In this document: positions 1 to 10,000 of the stretch, in pieces | Position numbering within the stretch: position 1 is the stretch's first letter | Layout of the letters: each line of letters opens with the position of its first letter | Source of the DNA: CAYNFR01 sp964396595 | GTDB lineage: Bacteria; Bacteroidota; Bacteroidia; Chitinophagales; Saprospiraceae | Reading direction: 5' to 3' | NCBI GenBank assembly: GCA_964396595.1 | Contig: CAYNFR010000007.1 | Coordinates: 35,150 to 99,149 of the forward strand | DNA length: 64,000 bases | Translations under genes and position numbers: made by a program | The notes under the pieces: model-generated | Told to the model about the DNA's origin: nothing | Seen by the model: the letters and a program-made list of their open reading frames with translations, nothing else | The model's database searches: none

Positions 1-1
1 G

Positions 2-388
2 GGCAGCATTAGGCATCCTGGGCGTATGTCTTACTTCCAGCTGACACCAAGTCGTAAACCAACGCTTGAGCGAAAAGTAAAACAATTGCTAGACGCAGGG
101 GTAGTCCTATTGATCGGTACAGATAGCGGAATACCGATGAAGTTTCATTGTCAATCAACCTGGAATGAGCTAGACGTATGGGTCAATGAATTTGGTATAG
201 ATCCGATGTATGCCATCAAAGCTGCCACCTATTGGCCGGCGAAGTCTATGGGAGTCGATGACAAGTACGGAACTATTTCCGAGGGAAAATATGCCGACAT
301 TATAGCCGTAAAAGGCGATGTGCTTCGATATATCGTCCTACTTCAGGATGTTCATATGGTCGTAAAACATGGAAAAAGAGTGAGATAA
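2..388 (+). CDS. Amidohydrolase family protein, C-terminal part (cut by window edge)
   Basis: The reading frame is open from base 2, so the gene starts outside the window. The visible part is the end of a metal-dependent amidohydrolase. GTDSG carries the Asp that usually binds metal at the end of the TIM barrel. The tail has the family signature of AIKAATYWPAKSMG followed by G-I-S-E-G-K-Y-A-D-I-I-A-V, the small beta domain that re-forms after the barrel. Substrate cannot be told from the C-terminus; imidazolonepropionase-like and prolidase-like members share this ending. The internal ATG at 26 is not the real start. The family call is sound and the specific reaction is unknown. Confidence 0.75.
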   Translation, partial: GSIRHPGRMSYFQLTPSRKPTLERKVKQLLDAGVVLLIGTDSGIPMKFHCQSTWNELDVWVNEFGIDPMYAIKAATYWPAKSMGVDDKYGTISEGKYADIIAVKGDVLRYIVLLQDVHMVVKHGKRVR

Positions 389-524
389 TTGACTTTTCGC
401 GCAATATTGCATCAATAATTACTTGTCATCGCCATAGTATTTGCTATTTTGCGCGTCGGTAAAGAGCAATAAGTCATCGTTGCTTTTCATTTATAGAATT
501 CTTTTTTATCTAAAACACACAATC

Positions 525-1358
525 ATGTTGAAGTCAATTCAAGCGCTCCGCCCGCAAACTCTTTTTTCTTTTTTTGTTCTTCTAGGATTAGTAGTATCTC
601 AATCTTCATTGTTCGGACAATCTAAAACACCAGTTTCTGCATATAACGAAGCAATGGGATTACTAAAAGAAAAAAACTATGAAGCAGGACTGGAAGCAAT
701 GGAGGCTGCATTGACGATAGCCGCAGAAAAAGGCGAAGAAAAAATCATTGGGCTAGCCACCAAGAATGCAGGAGTAGCAGCTATAAATCTCGGTAATAGC
801 AAACTCGCAGAAAAAGATTTCGATGCGGCTCTTGCAGCATATGAAAAGGCAAAAAACTATAACCCCAATAATTCCGGAATAGATGAAGGTATCGCTCGCG
901 TATATGAAGAGCAAGGCAATCTCCCAGAAGCAGTGAAACAGTATATTATTTCCGGAGACAAAGGCCAGTCGGAAGATAATCCGGATAGGGTGGCTAGTAG
1001 ATATAAAAGAGCGATGAATGTTGTAGGAAAACAATTCGTGGCAAAAAACTACGACGCCGCAATCGAAACCGGCGAGGCGTATTTATCACTAAAAACAGAT
1101 GAACCTGAAGTCTTCTATTATTTATCTAAGTCTTATGCAGAAAAAAATGAAAATGACAAAAGCATAGAACTCATCAATCAAGCTATAGAACTTGCCGGAA
1201 AAGAGTCACCCGACAAATATCATTATGCACAAGGCAGCACTTACGAGATACTTGGCAAGAACAAAGAAGCCGTTCAAGCATACAAAAAAATAGTCGCTGA
1301 ACCTTTTAAGGCACAAGCCGATTATCGCATCCGAGAGCTTGAAGGCGAGGACGATTAG
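525..1358 (+). CDS. Secreted tetratricopeptide-repeat protein
   Basis: 277 aa from the ATG at 525. An upstream in-frame ATG at 441 would add 28 residues before the signal peptide, so 525 is preferred. Residues 1-32 form a classic signal peptide (basic start, hydrophobic core, FGQ end). The rest is alpha-helical with TPR-type units: paired helices of about 34 residues with A/Y/A spacing such as YEKAKNYNPNN and AIELAGKESPD. TPR domains bind protein partners, so this is probably a periplasmic or outer-membrane scaffold. No catalytic motif is visible. It stands alone, downstream of the amidohydrolase. The partner is unknown. Confidence 0.8.
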   Translation: MLKSIQALRPQTLFSFFVLLGLVVSQSSLFGQSKTPVSAYNEAMGLLKEKNYEAGLEAMEAALTIAAEKGEEKIIGLATKNAGVAAINLGNSKLAEKDFDAALAAYEKAKNYNPNNSGIDEGIARVYEEQGNLPEAVKQYIISGDKGQSEDNPDRVASRYKRAMNVVGKQFVAKNYDAAIETGEAYLSLKTDEPEVFYYLSKSYAEKNENDKSIELINQAIELAGKESPDKYHYAQGSTYEILGKNKEAVQAYKKIVAEPFKAQADYRIRELEGEDD

Positions 1359-1699
1359 TCAAGCACAGAATAATACTTCTGTAATAATTCAGCTATTTCT
1401 CTTTAAGTGATATAGTGCTATTCTTCCTCTTTTAAAAGGCAGCAAATCAGCTAGGCTGACGAATTTCTGCGTTCATCTGCGTAATCAGCGCGAATAAAAA
1501 CGCCCTACAATCGTACGGATAACGACTGATTTACTGATCTGAAAGGAGATAACTGAATACGTTTTGGTGCTTGGAGAAGAAGCAGACTTCGAAGTACAAA
1601 ACTGTCTGCCAGCACTGAACTTGATAAGAAGCACAACGCTTCAATTAAGTAACTGAACCCGCTTTTTTGCCAAACGACTGTCATATGCGGTTTTTCTTT
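1359..1699. other. Intergenic region, no gene seen
   Basis: These 341 bases lie between the TPR gene and the convergent RtcB gene. I find no intact gene. An AAGGAG-like string at about 1540 precedes a 37-codon open stretch (to about 1653) with protein-like composition but no ATG, which could be a gene scrap. No clear terminator hairpin is visible. Confidence 0.4.
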
Positions 1700-3103
1700 T
1701 CATTCGTCAGTTTTTCCGCTGTTTTCTTGTCTGTTGTTATACTTCTCTCTTGCTTTCACTTTCCAAGGTGCGTCAATTTCCCAATCTCCCGCCATAATAC
1801 AACCATAAGGCATAATTTCGTCAAGCACTTCGCCAAGTCCAAATTCTTGCATTTGTCTTTTTACCATATCAGCGTTTTTGTATGCACTTGGTAGTTCTGA
1901 AATGTCAATGTGGTTCGAGAAAAAACGAATGTCTAATCCTTGTGTTTCTTCGTGAAAGATTTGTTCAATTGTCTTATGAGAGTTGTTTTTCTTATGTCGT
2001 CCACGACTAATATTTCGTCCTGCTCCGTGTGGTGCAAAACCTAAATTGTTAGCTGTCGTGTTACCTTTTACAATTAAAACTGGTTCGCTCATATTCAATG
2101 GAATTAGTCGTAAACCGTCTTTGCTGTCAGGCACAAATTTGTCGTCCAATGGCGTTGCACCCTTGGCGTGATAAAACAAATCATTCTCTTTAAAAACAAA
2201 ATTATGTTCGTTCCAAAATCTGTCAAAAGGGTCAATGTTTAGTTTTTGAGTTGTTGCGTTATGAATTGTCGTGTGGTTTAGTTTTGTCCACTCTCTGACC
2301 AATTGCAATGCTTCCCAATATGCTTTTCCTTCGTCTGTGTCGTAAGGTATCCAAGCATTTTTCTCCGCTGTTTTTGGTGAAATTTCTTTTCTGAAATATT
2401 CAGCCACTTTCATTCCTTGTGTATAAAGATTAGCTCCAAAACCACGGCTTCCGTGGTGCGTAACCATCATAGTTTCCCCTGTCTTTTTAGAGATACCAAC
2501 AAATAGAAAATGGTTTCCATCTCCTTGTGTCGCTAAGTGTGTTCTTGCAAAACTTAAACTACGTTCAGAATTTAGAAATTTGTTTTGTGCGATTTTTTCT
2601 TCAAAGCCTTTTGGTAAAACTGAATATTCTTCTCGTCCGCCACCACCAAAATGTGTAACCGAATGAGCCATATCCAAAACTGTCTTTGGCGATAACATTC
2701 CGAAATTTGTCATCATTACAGAGCAACAAATGTCTGCACTGTGCATTGAAGGGTGAATTGCATTTTTAGCAATAACAACTCCGCCAACTGGAATTTGTCC
2801 TTCTCCTGTCGGGCAAGCGTCTGGCATAACTGCACCACCAACCAAAGTTGGTGTTTTCATAAGGTCTTGCATTGTGTCAAGAACCATTTTTACATTGTCC
2901 GCTTCTTCGTTTGTCTCGGCTCTTATGTTTTTATAAAAGTCAACAGGCTCAGAATGCGGGTCAATATATTTAGGTCGAACCGACTCAATATAGTCCTTCA
3001 AGCTGTCACCACTAAGCTGATTTTGGTTAGCATAGTCAATAACATCCTTGAACCATTTGCTTGGTTTATATCCTAAGTCTATTATGTCTTTTCCTGTTAT
3101 CAT
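1700..3103 (-). CDS. rtcB: RtcB family RNA-splicing ligase
   Basis: 467 aa. RtcB joins RNA 2',3'-cyclic-phosphate (or 3'-phosphate) ends to 5'-OH ends using GTP and Mn2+, in tRNA splicing or RNA repair. Visible signatures are the metal-site segment HSADICCSV (Cys near residues 126-127), GDGNHFLF, HHGSRGFGANLY, and HGAGRNISRG near residue 359, around the His that is guanylylated in characterised members. It is longer than E. coli RtcB (about 408 aa), with an extended N-terminus and a C-terminal end (APWKVK) unlike the short canonical tail, so it is a divergent subfamily. No archease, rtcA or release-factor prfH is adjacent. Whether it serves repair of damaged RNA is inference. Confidence 0.9.
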   Translation of the reverse strand: MITGKDIIDLGYKPSKWFKDVIDYANQNQLSGDSLKDYIESVRPKYIDPHSEPVDFYKNIRAETNEEADNVKMVLDTMQDLMKTPTLVGGAVMPDACPTGEGQIPVGGVVIAKNAIHPSMHSADICCSVMMTNFGMLSPKTVLDMAHSVTHFGGGGREEYSVLPKGFEEKIAQNKFLNSERSLSFARTHLATQGDGNHFLFVGISKKTGETMMVTHHGSRGFGANLYTQGMKVAEYFRKEISPKTAEKNAWIPYDTDEGKAYWEALQLVREWTKLNHTTIHNATTQKLNIDPFDRFWNEHNFVFKENDLFYHAKGATPLDDKFVPDSKDGLRLIPLNMSEPVLIVKGNTTANNLGFAPHGAGRNISRGRHKKNNSHKTIEQIFHEETQGLDIRFFSNHIDISELPSAYKNADMVKRQMQEFGLGEVLDEIMPYGCIMAGDWEIDAPWKVKAREKYNNRQENSGKTDE

Positions 3104-3187
3104 TTTGTCATTTATGTCTAATGGTTGTCTTGGGTTGCGGTCTGCTAAAATCGCATATAACTTACGAATATCAATATCGGTATGAAT

Positions 3188-4048
3188 CTATAGCTCGCGA
3201 GCCGAAAATGTATCGCCTTGATTGATATCACCGGTCTGTAAGCCCCTGCGCAGCCACCGCACCCGTTGCTCTGATGTGCCGTGAGTAAAGGATTCCGGCA
3301 CAACATATCCTCGAGCCTGCATCTGTAATCTATCATCTCCGATAGCTGCCGCCGCACGCATGGCTTCTTCGAGATCACCTTGCTCTAGTATGTTGGACTT
3401 CTTGTGCGCATGGTGAGCCCATACACCTGCGAGAAAATCAGCTTGTAATTCAAGGCGTACTGATAGATTGTTGTAAGCTTCTTTGCTGATACGTCCTCGC
3501 TGTGCATCCATTTGAGTCGTGATCCCTAGAAGATGCTGTATATGGTGCGCGACCTCATGAGCAACTACATAAGCCAAAGCAAACTCCCCCGGTGCTTTAA
3601 ACTTAGTCCTCAAATCATCATAAAAACTCAAATCTATATATATACGCTGATCAGCAGGACAATAAAATGGTCCACTGGTTTTCTGTGCATATCCACATGC
3701 CGATTGATCACTCTCCGTATAAAGAACCAATACGGCAGGCTTGTACTCTCTGCCTAGCTGTGTTCGAAAAATATCAACCCACACGTCTTCGGTATATTTC
3801 AGGACAACCTTTACCATTTCTGCTAGTTCTTCCTCCCTCTCACTCGGCATATAATTAGCTTGGTGGCGTTGTATTTGTCCGCCTTGTTCATTAAGGCCAT
3901 TAAGCAGTGCCGTAGGATCCTGCCCAAACAGGATTGCTAAAATAACAAGTATGATTCCACCCAGACCTATACCGCCACCTACGCGGCGCATCTGACTCCC
4001 CCGTCTATCTTCAACATTGCGACTGTGCTCTTTACCTTGCCATTTCAT
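3188..4048 (-). CDS. Neutral zinc metallopeptidase (YpfJ/Zn_peptidase family)
   Basis: 286 aa. The N-terminus is basic and soluble (MKWQGKEHSR), followed by a Gly-rich turn and one membrane helix at about residues 25-42, the usual layout of this family. HEVAHH at 164-169 is the HExxH zinc site. C-SGPFYCPADQRIYID and ELQADFLAGVW further along match the family core, the Glu of ELQAD being the likely third ligand. The length of about 286 residues is normal. It is probably membrane-anchored with the peptidase domain outside the cytoplasm. Its substrate is unknown throughout the family. It sits alone on the minus strand, divergent from the metal cassette that starts at 4178. Confidence 0.85.
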   Translation of the reverse strand: MKWQGKEHSRNVEDRRGSQMRRVGGGIGLGGIILVILAILFGQDPTALLNGLNEQGGQIQRHQANYMPSEREEELAEMVKVVLKYTEDVWVDIFRTQLGREYKPAVLVLYTESDQSACGYAQKTSGPFYCPADQRIYIDLSFYDDLRTKFKAPGEFALAYVVAHEVAHHIQHLLGITTQMDAQRGRISKEAYNNLSVRLELQADFLAGVWAHHAHKKSNILEQGDLEEAMRAAAAIGDDRLQMQARGYVVPESFTHGTSEQRVRWLRRGLQTGDINQGDTFSAREL

Positions 4049-4177
4049 CGTATGATATATGCTTGCCGATTGAATAATGTATGCAATTTGATGTTATTTC
4101 CAGCATTGTTTATCATAAACCAAAAGAATTTTCATCTACAATTGAAACTAACCGCATATTTCGATCGTTTTGAGATC

Positions 4178-4585
4178 ATGCAAGTCAACAAAAGTCTTTC
4201 TTCTCGACTAATAAAGCTACTGGCCATATGGATGGCTTTTGTGTCGATGGGATGGACTGTAAGTTTTCATTATTGCAAGGATAAGCTTGCAGGGATCACC
4301 GTCTTGGGAGAGCAAAAGACTTGTTGCGCCTCTTCAAAAGCTTCATTGTGTACATTCACACATGATGACGATTGCTGCAAAAACGAGAGTTTAAAACTAT
4401 CACTAGACCAAGATTTTCTGCAGTCGGAATTAAGCTCGGAGTTACTGGATTTAAAGCTAGTATTAGCTCCTTTTTCTTTAAGAACGCTTTCACATGATTC
4501 TGGGTCACCAATATCTTTTCAATACTATCGGCCACCACCTCTGGTCAAAGACATACCGGTGTTAGTGTGTTCTTTTCTGATTTAG
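4178..4585 (+). CDS. HYC_CC_PP family protein
   Basis: 135 aa from the ATG at 4178; an in-frame ATG at 4025 would add an unlikely 51-residue lead overlapping the divergent gene. One hydrophobic signal or anchor segment lies at about residues 12-28. The family's name-giving features are present: HYC at 31-33, CC at 49-50 and again at 66-67, and PPP at 119-121. The Cys/His pattern suggests metal or redox chemistry in the envelope, but the function of the family is not established. It leads a same-strand run with an outer-membrane barrel, a double-HMA protein and an NHL lipoprotein, which supports a metal-handling role (inference). Confidence 0.8.
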   Translation: MQVNKSLSSRLIKLLAIWMAFVSMGWTVSFHYCKDKLAGITVLGEQKTCCASSKASLCTFTHDDDCCKNESLKLSLDQDFLQSELSSELLDLKLVLAPFSLRTLSHDSGSPISFQYYRPPPLVKDIPVLVCSFLI

Positions 4586-4671
4586 CGAGATAGCCTTGAC
4601 TAATCTGCGTTTCACTACTCAGATCTCCGTCACTATTTTTCACTTTACATTAGATATTAAGAACACAAAAA

Positions 4672-5439
4672 ATGAAGAATTATATAATTATTACTATTCT
4701 ATCAATCGGCTTCTTCATGGGAGAACTGCCCGCACAAGGTCCCCCGATCACTGTCGATAATCCGATCATGTTAGGTAAAAATAACTTGATCTTACGCAAT
4801 CTGACTGAATTCAGACAAACAGAGCTAGGCGATTTTACGCGAATCCCGGTGATATTGAGTTATTTACCATCATCAGATTTCTTGGTAGGTGTAAATATGC
4901 CCTATGTAAGCTATAATTTTAAGGAAGGTACGCGAGGATCTTCACTTGGGGACATAAGTTTATTTGGAAAATACCAGATATATCGCAACGACATGACCGC
5001 CAAAACACTTAGAGCTACTATCAAGACCGTTCAAACCTTGCCCACAGGTGAAAATCTAGGATTACCCAGGATGTCAACTCAATTATATCAATCCTACCTG
5101 GGCATGATCTTAGGATATGAGTCAATCAAGTTTGGTATAGCATCAGAGCTAGGCTATAACTGGGTACCTAATGGTGACATGGACGAGCTGATGTTTAAAC
5201 TCGGATTTGGGCTACCATTATTGGCACCTATATATCCTGTAAATCAGATTAATCTTTACTTCGAATACACATCCATTTACCACACGACGCATAAATATCT
5301 TGACATACATTACTCTTCAGGTATTCAATATGCTCTTGGACAATGGACTATCGAAGTGGCATTTGAGCTTCCACTTAAAGAACCTTACGTGACTTCCCCG
5401 AGAAGAAGCATTTACGTCGGTTCATCATATGTTTTTTAA
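4672..5439 (+). CDS. Outer-membrane beta-barrel, transporter-like
   Basis: 255 aa with a signal peptide at 1-21 ending PAQG. The mature part alternates polar and hydrophobic residues in strand-sized units and ends in aromatic Phe (SSYVF), as barrels inserted by BAM do. LPTGENLG and IYLFG-like segments resemble the phenol-degradation/MetA-type barrel family often found beside metal or metabolite export genes. It is 86 bases downstream of the HYC_CC_PP gene and 19 bases before the HMA gene, consistent with one transcript. What crosses or binds the barrel is unknown. The family assignment is by pattern only. Confidence 0.65.
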   Translation: MKNYIIITILSIGFFMGELPAQGPPITVDNPIMLGKNNLILRNLTEFRQTELGDFTRIPVILSYLPSSDFLVGVNMPYVSYNFKEGTRGSSLGDISLFGKYQIYRNDMTAKTLRATIKTVQTLPTGENLGLPRMSTQLYQSYLGMILGYESIKFGIASELGYNWVPNGDMDELMFKLGFGLPLLAPIYPVNQINLYFEYTSIYHTTHKYLDIHYSSGIQYALGQWTIEVAFELPLKEPYVTSPRRSIYVGSSYVF

Positions 5440-5458
5440 ACCTTAAATTTTTTTAAAA

Positions 5459-6121
5459 ATGAAAACTCTAATTAAAAATAACTATTCAAGCTTTCTTGTA
5501 CTTATTTCTTTTTTGTTGATTCAAGCTACTGTTAATAATGACTTGATGGCACAATCTGCTGATAAAGATCATTTTACAGTTCAGGTTGATGGCCTCGGAT
5601 GTCCTTTCTGCGCTTACGGCCTTGAAAAAAAATTCAAAGAGCTCAAAGGCATTGGTCAGGTAAAAATCAACATGGAGACAGGTGTCATGAACTTTATATT
5701 TCCATCTGATCAAGCCCTCTCAGAAGAAGTGGTAGAGCGACAAGTGGAACTAGCCGGTTACACCCCCATGTGGATCGAAGTCAAGCGAGGTGATGGCACG
5801 GTAACAAAAAAATCCCTGCAGTCTGAATCCGCACCAAGTCAGTTCAAAGCCAACGATAAGGCTACGATGGCCGTTTCTGGCAAATGCTCTATGTGCAAGA
5901 AACGCATCGAGCGCACAGCGCTGGGAGTAAGTGGTGTTACCAATGCCGAATGGAATCAAAAAAAACAAGAACTACTTATCGAGTTTGATAACACTGTCGT
6001 CAGTGCTGATGATGTAGAACGAAAAATTGTTGCTGTAGGTCATGACACACAAAACTTCAAAGCCGGCGATGATGTATATAAAACGCTACCTGCTTGTTGC
6101 AAATACAAAAGAAAGAAGTAA
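5459..6121 (+). CDS. Secreted protein with two heavy-metal-associated (HMA) domains
   Basis: 220 aa with a signal peptide at about 1-32. Two ferredoxin-like HMA domains follow. The first has C48-P-F-C51 in GLGCPFCAYGLEK, the second C143-S-M-C146 in SGKCSMCKKRIE. These CxxC loops bind soft metals such as Cu(I) in known HMA domains. The C-terminal tail is short, basic and carries a vicinal C213-C214 pair, an extra possible ligand site. HMA domains are usually cytosolic chaperones or parts of P-type ATPases; an exported tandem copy is characteristic of Bacteroidota envelopes. It ends 3 bases before the NHL lipoprotein gene, so the two are probably co-translated. Metal identity is not shown. Confidence 0.85.
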   Translation: MKTLIKNNYSSFLVLISFLLIQATVNNDLMAQSADKDHFTVQVDGLGCPFCAYGLEKKFKELKGIGQVKINMETGVMNFIFPSDQALSEEVVERQVELAGYTPMWIEVKRGDGTVTKKSLQSESAPSQFKANDKATMAVSGKCSMCKKRIERTALGVSGVTNAEWNQKKQELLIEFDNTVVSADDVERKIVAVGHDTQNFKAGDDVYKTLPACCKYKRKK

Positions 6122-6124
6122 AAA

Positions 6125-6949
6125 ATGAAAGAAGTATCGTTTTTAAAAATAGTAATTGGCTGCGTGATTCTTACCTTATGTTCATGCAGTAGAAAACAAG
6201 AATTCATATTGGATTCAACAATTCAGCTCAGCGGTATTACACCGCTGGGCTTATTTATTCAGCAGGATACTATCTGGGTGACGGATAGTGACAGAGATGC
6301 GCTCGTGGCTATTGATTTTACGGGCGGCGAGCTTTATCGTCAGGATGGATTAGATCGTCCTATGCATTTAGATATTAACAATGGTCGGATGTTCATCCCT
6401 TCGTATGGATCAGATGCCATATTGGTGATGGGTGTTGAGCGTGAGATAGATACATTGGATATCGGTATTGAGCTAGACGCGCCGGCGGGCATATCAGTTG
6501 ACGGGAAGACCATAGCGATTGCTGATTTTTACAATCACCGTATAGTGTATACGCTCGATGGCTCGCAATGGCTTAGTATCGGAACAGAAGGCAATGCACC
6601 AAAGGAGTTTTATTACCCAACGGATGTAAGCATCCACAATGGCCGGTTTTATGTAGCAGATGCATACAATAATCGCGTACAAGTATTCCTGTTATCCGGA
6701 GAATTAGAACGTGTTATTGGTGAAGCGGACGAACTCAATGCTGCCACCGGGATTTATGTAGATGTGGACTTTATTTATATCACAGACTTCGAAAATGATC
6801 GTGTATTGTTGTACTCTCACAAAGGAAAAATCATGCAGGAGATAGCTACATCAGTGAATAAACCTACCGACATATTTGTCGATGGCGGGTACCTCTATAT
6901 TGCTAATTATGGCGATAGCAGTATTGCCAGGTATAGAAGACAGAAATAA
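6125..6949 (+). CDS. NHL-repeat beta-propeller lipoprotein
   Basis: 274 aa. The N-terminus is a lipoprotein signal with lipobox LCSC near residues 19-21. The body has repeated NHL blades of about 45 residues, each with the D-x-x-N-x-R-V/I pattern (ADFYNHRIVYT, ADAYNNRVQVF, TDFENDRVLLY, ANYGDSSIARY). This makes a propeller of about six blades. Such proteins bind ligands or proteins rather than catalyse reactions. The 3-base spacing from the HMA gene shows it belongs to that operon, which suggests a part in metal capture or delivery at the membrane surface (inference). Confidence 0.8.
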   Translation: MKEVSFLKIVIGCVILTLCSCSRKQEFILDSTIQLSGITPLGLFIQQDTIWVTDSDRDALVAIDFTGGELYRQDGLDRPMHLDINNGRMFIPSYGSDAILVMGVEREIDTLDIGIELDAPAGISVDGKTIAIADFYNHRIVYTLDGSQWLSIGTEGNAPKEFYYPTDVSIHNGRFYVADAYNNRVQVFLLSGELERVIGEADELNAATGIYVDVDFIYITDFENDRVLLYSHKGKIMQEIATSVNKPTDIFVDGGYLYIANYGDSSIARYRRQK

Positions 6950-7034
6950 ATACAATAATTGAGACCAATAATATCAGCTTGACACCACACTCGTATCATT
7001 GCTGAGTTGATGATGTACTTCGTGAAGTGACTAT

Positions 7035-10000
7035 CTAAAACTGCTGAACAATGATTTTTTCCGTACTCCAAGATCCATGTTCATCAGCCCACTTTACGAA
7101 GTACATTCCACTAGTCCAAGTAGAAGTCTCAATGGTCTTCTGATCAAAAGCGGACAGTTTGACGCGTTCTATAATCCGTCCTTCGATATTATATATCAGT
7201 GCCGAGATATCTGTTTCGCCATGATTGGTGATTCTGAATTCTGTCAAAACGGGATTAGGGCCGATCGTAACGGTATTCCTAATTGATGCTTTGCTGTAGC
7301 TAGACTCGGACGCCGTATGGCTTGTAAAGTGGGATAAATTTGTCATTGCTTCCGTATGATTAAGTGGGGTGTATTCTGAAATGTACAATAAGAAAATATC
7401 CTGTGTATCGCTATTGAGGTCGGCTACTCTTATGTAAAGCGTGTCCCCGGGACGCTGACTGATAATCCTGCTGAACGAACCCCAAGACCTAGAAAACTGA
7501 TCACAGTCGATCAATGTAAGCATCCCGCAAGTGCCTTCATATACTTCTAAGATCATGTTATTCTCATTGTAGAGAAGTGGTAATCCGATATCGACACCTC
7601 CTGTCAGCGGCACGATCGTCTTAAACCAGACATCCTGAGGCCTATAACCACTATTGCCACAGGCAAAATATTCACTGTGCCCAGATGACCATGTCGCCCC
7701 TATATTGGTAAAAGTATCTATATAAAGATCATCAGACGGATAAATAAATATAGCGCCTTCGCACTCATCATTGATAGGTCTTATCTCGCTACATTCCTCC
7801 GGGGCACGAAATAAATTTTTCGCCAGATAGAAGCTGGACTGCCAGCATCCAGGGTCTTCTTCATTCACTAGGTTAGCGATTACATCTACTCTTTGGCCAC
7901 TGGCCAATAAATCTTCTAGTAATATGATCTGTGGATTTTCTGTAAGATCAAAATATTGATCATTGATATATAGCACTGATCCCTCATAAGGTGCGGTATA
8001 ATGCACAATTAATTCTTGGTCATAGGTATTCGTACTTCCTTGACATTCATACGAAGTTCCGACTACTATGGCCGTAATTTTACATTCATTGCTTTCCGAT
8101 GAAGGCACATAGGTGCATAAGCCGAAGTGCCCTTCTACAACACGGCCTGATCCTCCGACTCTGATATAAACTAATTGTCCGGGATCGAGCTTGAATAATT
8201 CTATTTTTGAAAAATCATCATACAGAGGCCAATATGACTTATTACCACTGCAGCCCAAGAGATTCAAATTTGAACAAGTTCCACTGAATACCTCCACAAC
8301 CGTTCCTGAAACCCCACCATCAGCCGCGAATGTCTCTATACCTATACGACCTTCCTCCGGTACGCGCGCCACAAACCAAATATCGGGCATAATAGACCCA
8401 TTGCCGCAGGCAAAACTGTAATCCGGCACATTGGAGATTAATGCTCCATAATTATGAAATTCTTTAATGTCACAACTCTTTCCGACATGTAGAATGAAAG
8501 GTGTAATACAATCTTCATTTTTGAGTGGGGGATCTTCTACACAAATTGTGAATACCCCTTTGTCAAGTTCATCGTTAGCATTGATAACTCTTATCAATAA
8601 AGTATCACCAGGTACAAGATCATATTTCTGTATATGGATGTGAGGTCGTGCGTCCAAACACATTAAATTACCCGTGAGCTTTGATCCGGTAAATAATTGC
8701 ATCCTGGGAGGCAAAGCTTCCCCTTCAAGCCTATATGCATCTAGCTGAATAGCCCCTGAAGACGGCACAACCGTGCGAAACCAAACATCCTTGCTGAATG
8801 CATCGTTTTTACAATCCAGATGAAGCATATCAGATGGAGTAGCCCGACTAAGATAGAATTGCTGTTGTTCACATGTCTCTTTTCCGATCATTATCGCTCC
8901 AGAGATGGAGTCATTGGGTGGTGTACCACAATCGGTAATCGAAACCAAGATTACTCCTGCCTCTTCCTCCGGCAAATACCGCAATGAGATAGGGTCCCAT
9001 CTTGTTCTTCTTAATTTTAATATGGTGTTTTCTGCTTGAAATCGATCTCGATGTGAAATGTGATATTGAGCAAGATCAATACCGGATATTTTTCGTTCTA
9101 TATGACCATTACTAAATGTCCAGTAGTACAAAGTCAATCCGGCATCAACAAGTGGTTTCCCTTCTACAGGATACCATTTTCGCATATATTCTAATAAGTT
9201 CAGATTTACGAAGCATCGAGCATTGACAAATTCAAATTTGGGTGTCGCTGTATTGCTCTTAGTATTTTTCTTGAAGATGTCGAGTACAGGATCAGCCTTG
9301 CCTCTTTTGTATGATGTGGATAATTTCTTTCTATTGTGTTTAAGTACGGCGTTCATCAGCGCTGCCTGCTGAGCCGTAAACATGAGCTTGACGCAATCAT
9401 GACCATAGTCCATGAAATTGAATACATTGTCCGGTGTTTTACAAGAATTAGGAATTCTTAAACTTCGACAAGTATGATGTTGTAGTTGCTCTTGTGGAAA
9501 AGTGTCATCAAATCCGTCATCGCCCTCGCATCCACCTCCTCTGATATCACCATTTACATGTGGTAGACCCAGCCAATGACCGATTTCATGGGATAGGACA
9601 CCTCCTTGACTATGTGGACTTGTAGACCCGATACGAGGGATCAAAATCTCTCTATCTATAGTTACACCATCAGCAGCTGTATTGCACGAGCCAAATAGGT
9701 TCGGGATGCAAGATGCATTACCCAAAAATCCGCTTGCCATAAAATGACTGTATACATTAAGATAATCGTGCGGATCATTATCACTGCCTGCCCCTGCACC
9801 ACCCGGCAAACATTTACTTAGCTCAAAGCTCATAGCCCCTTGATGAGACGTGGGACAACTAGCTCTGGACATTCTATTGATCTTACCTATTGTGAATTGA
9901 ATGCAGGTATGCCCGGCATCCGTTTTATGAAAAACACGCGTGATATGGCTTCGACGGGCATTATACCCACTGAAATCTTCATTGAGACGATTAACCGCCA

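Noticed and set aside
4025..4177. N-terminal extension of the HYC_CC_PP gene
   Set aside because: The extra 51 residues overlap the divergent metallopeptidase gene and precede the hydrophobic signal segment, so the ATG at 4178 is used instead.
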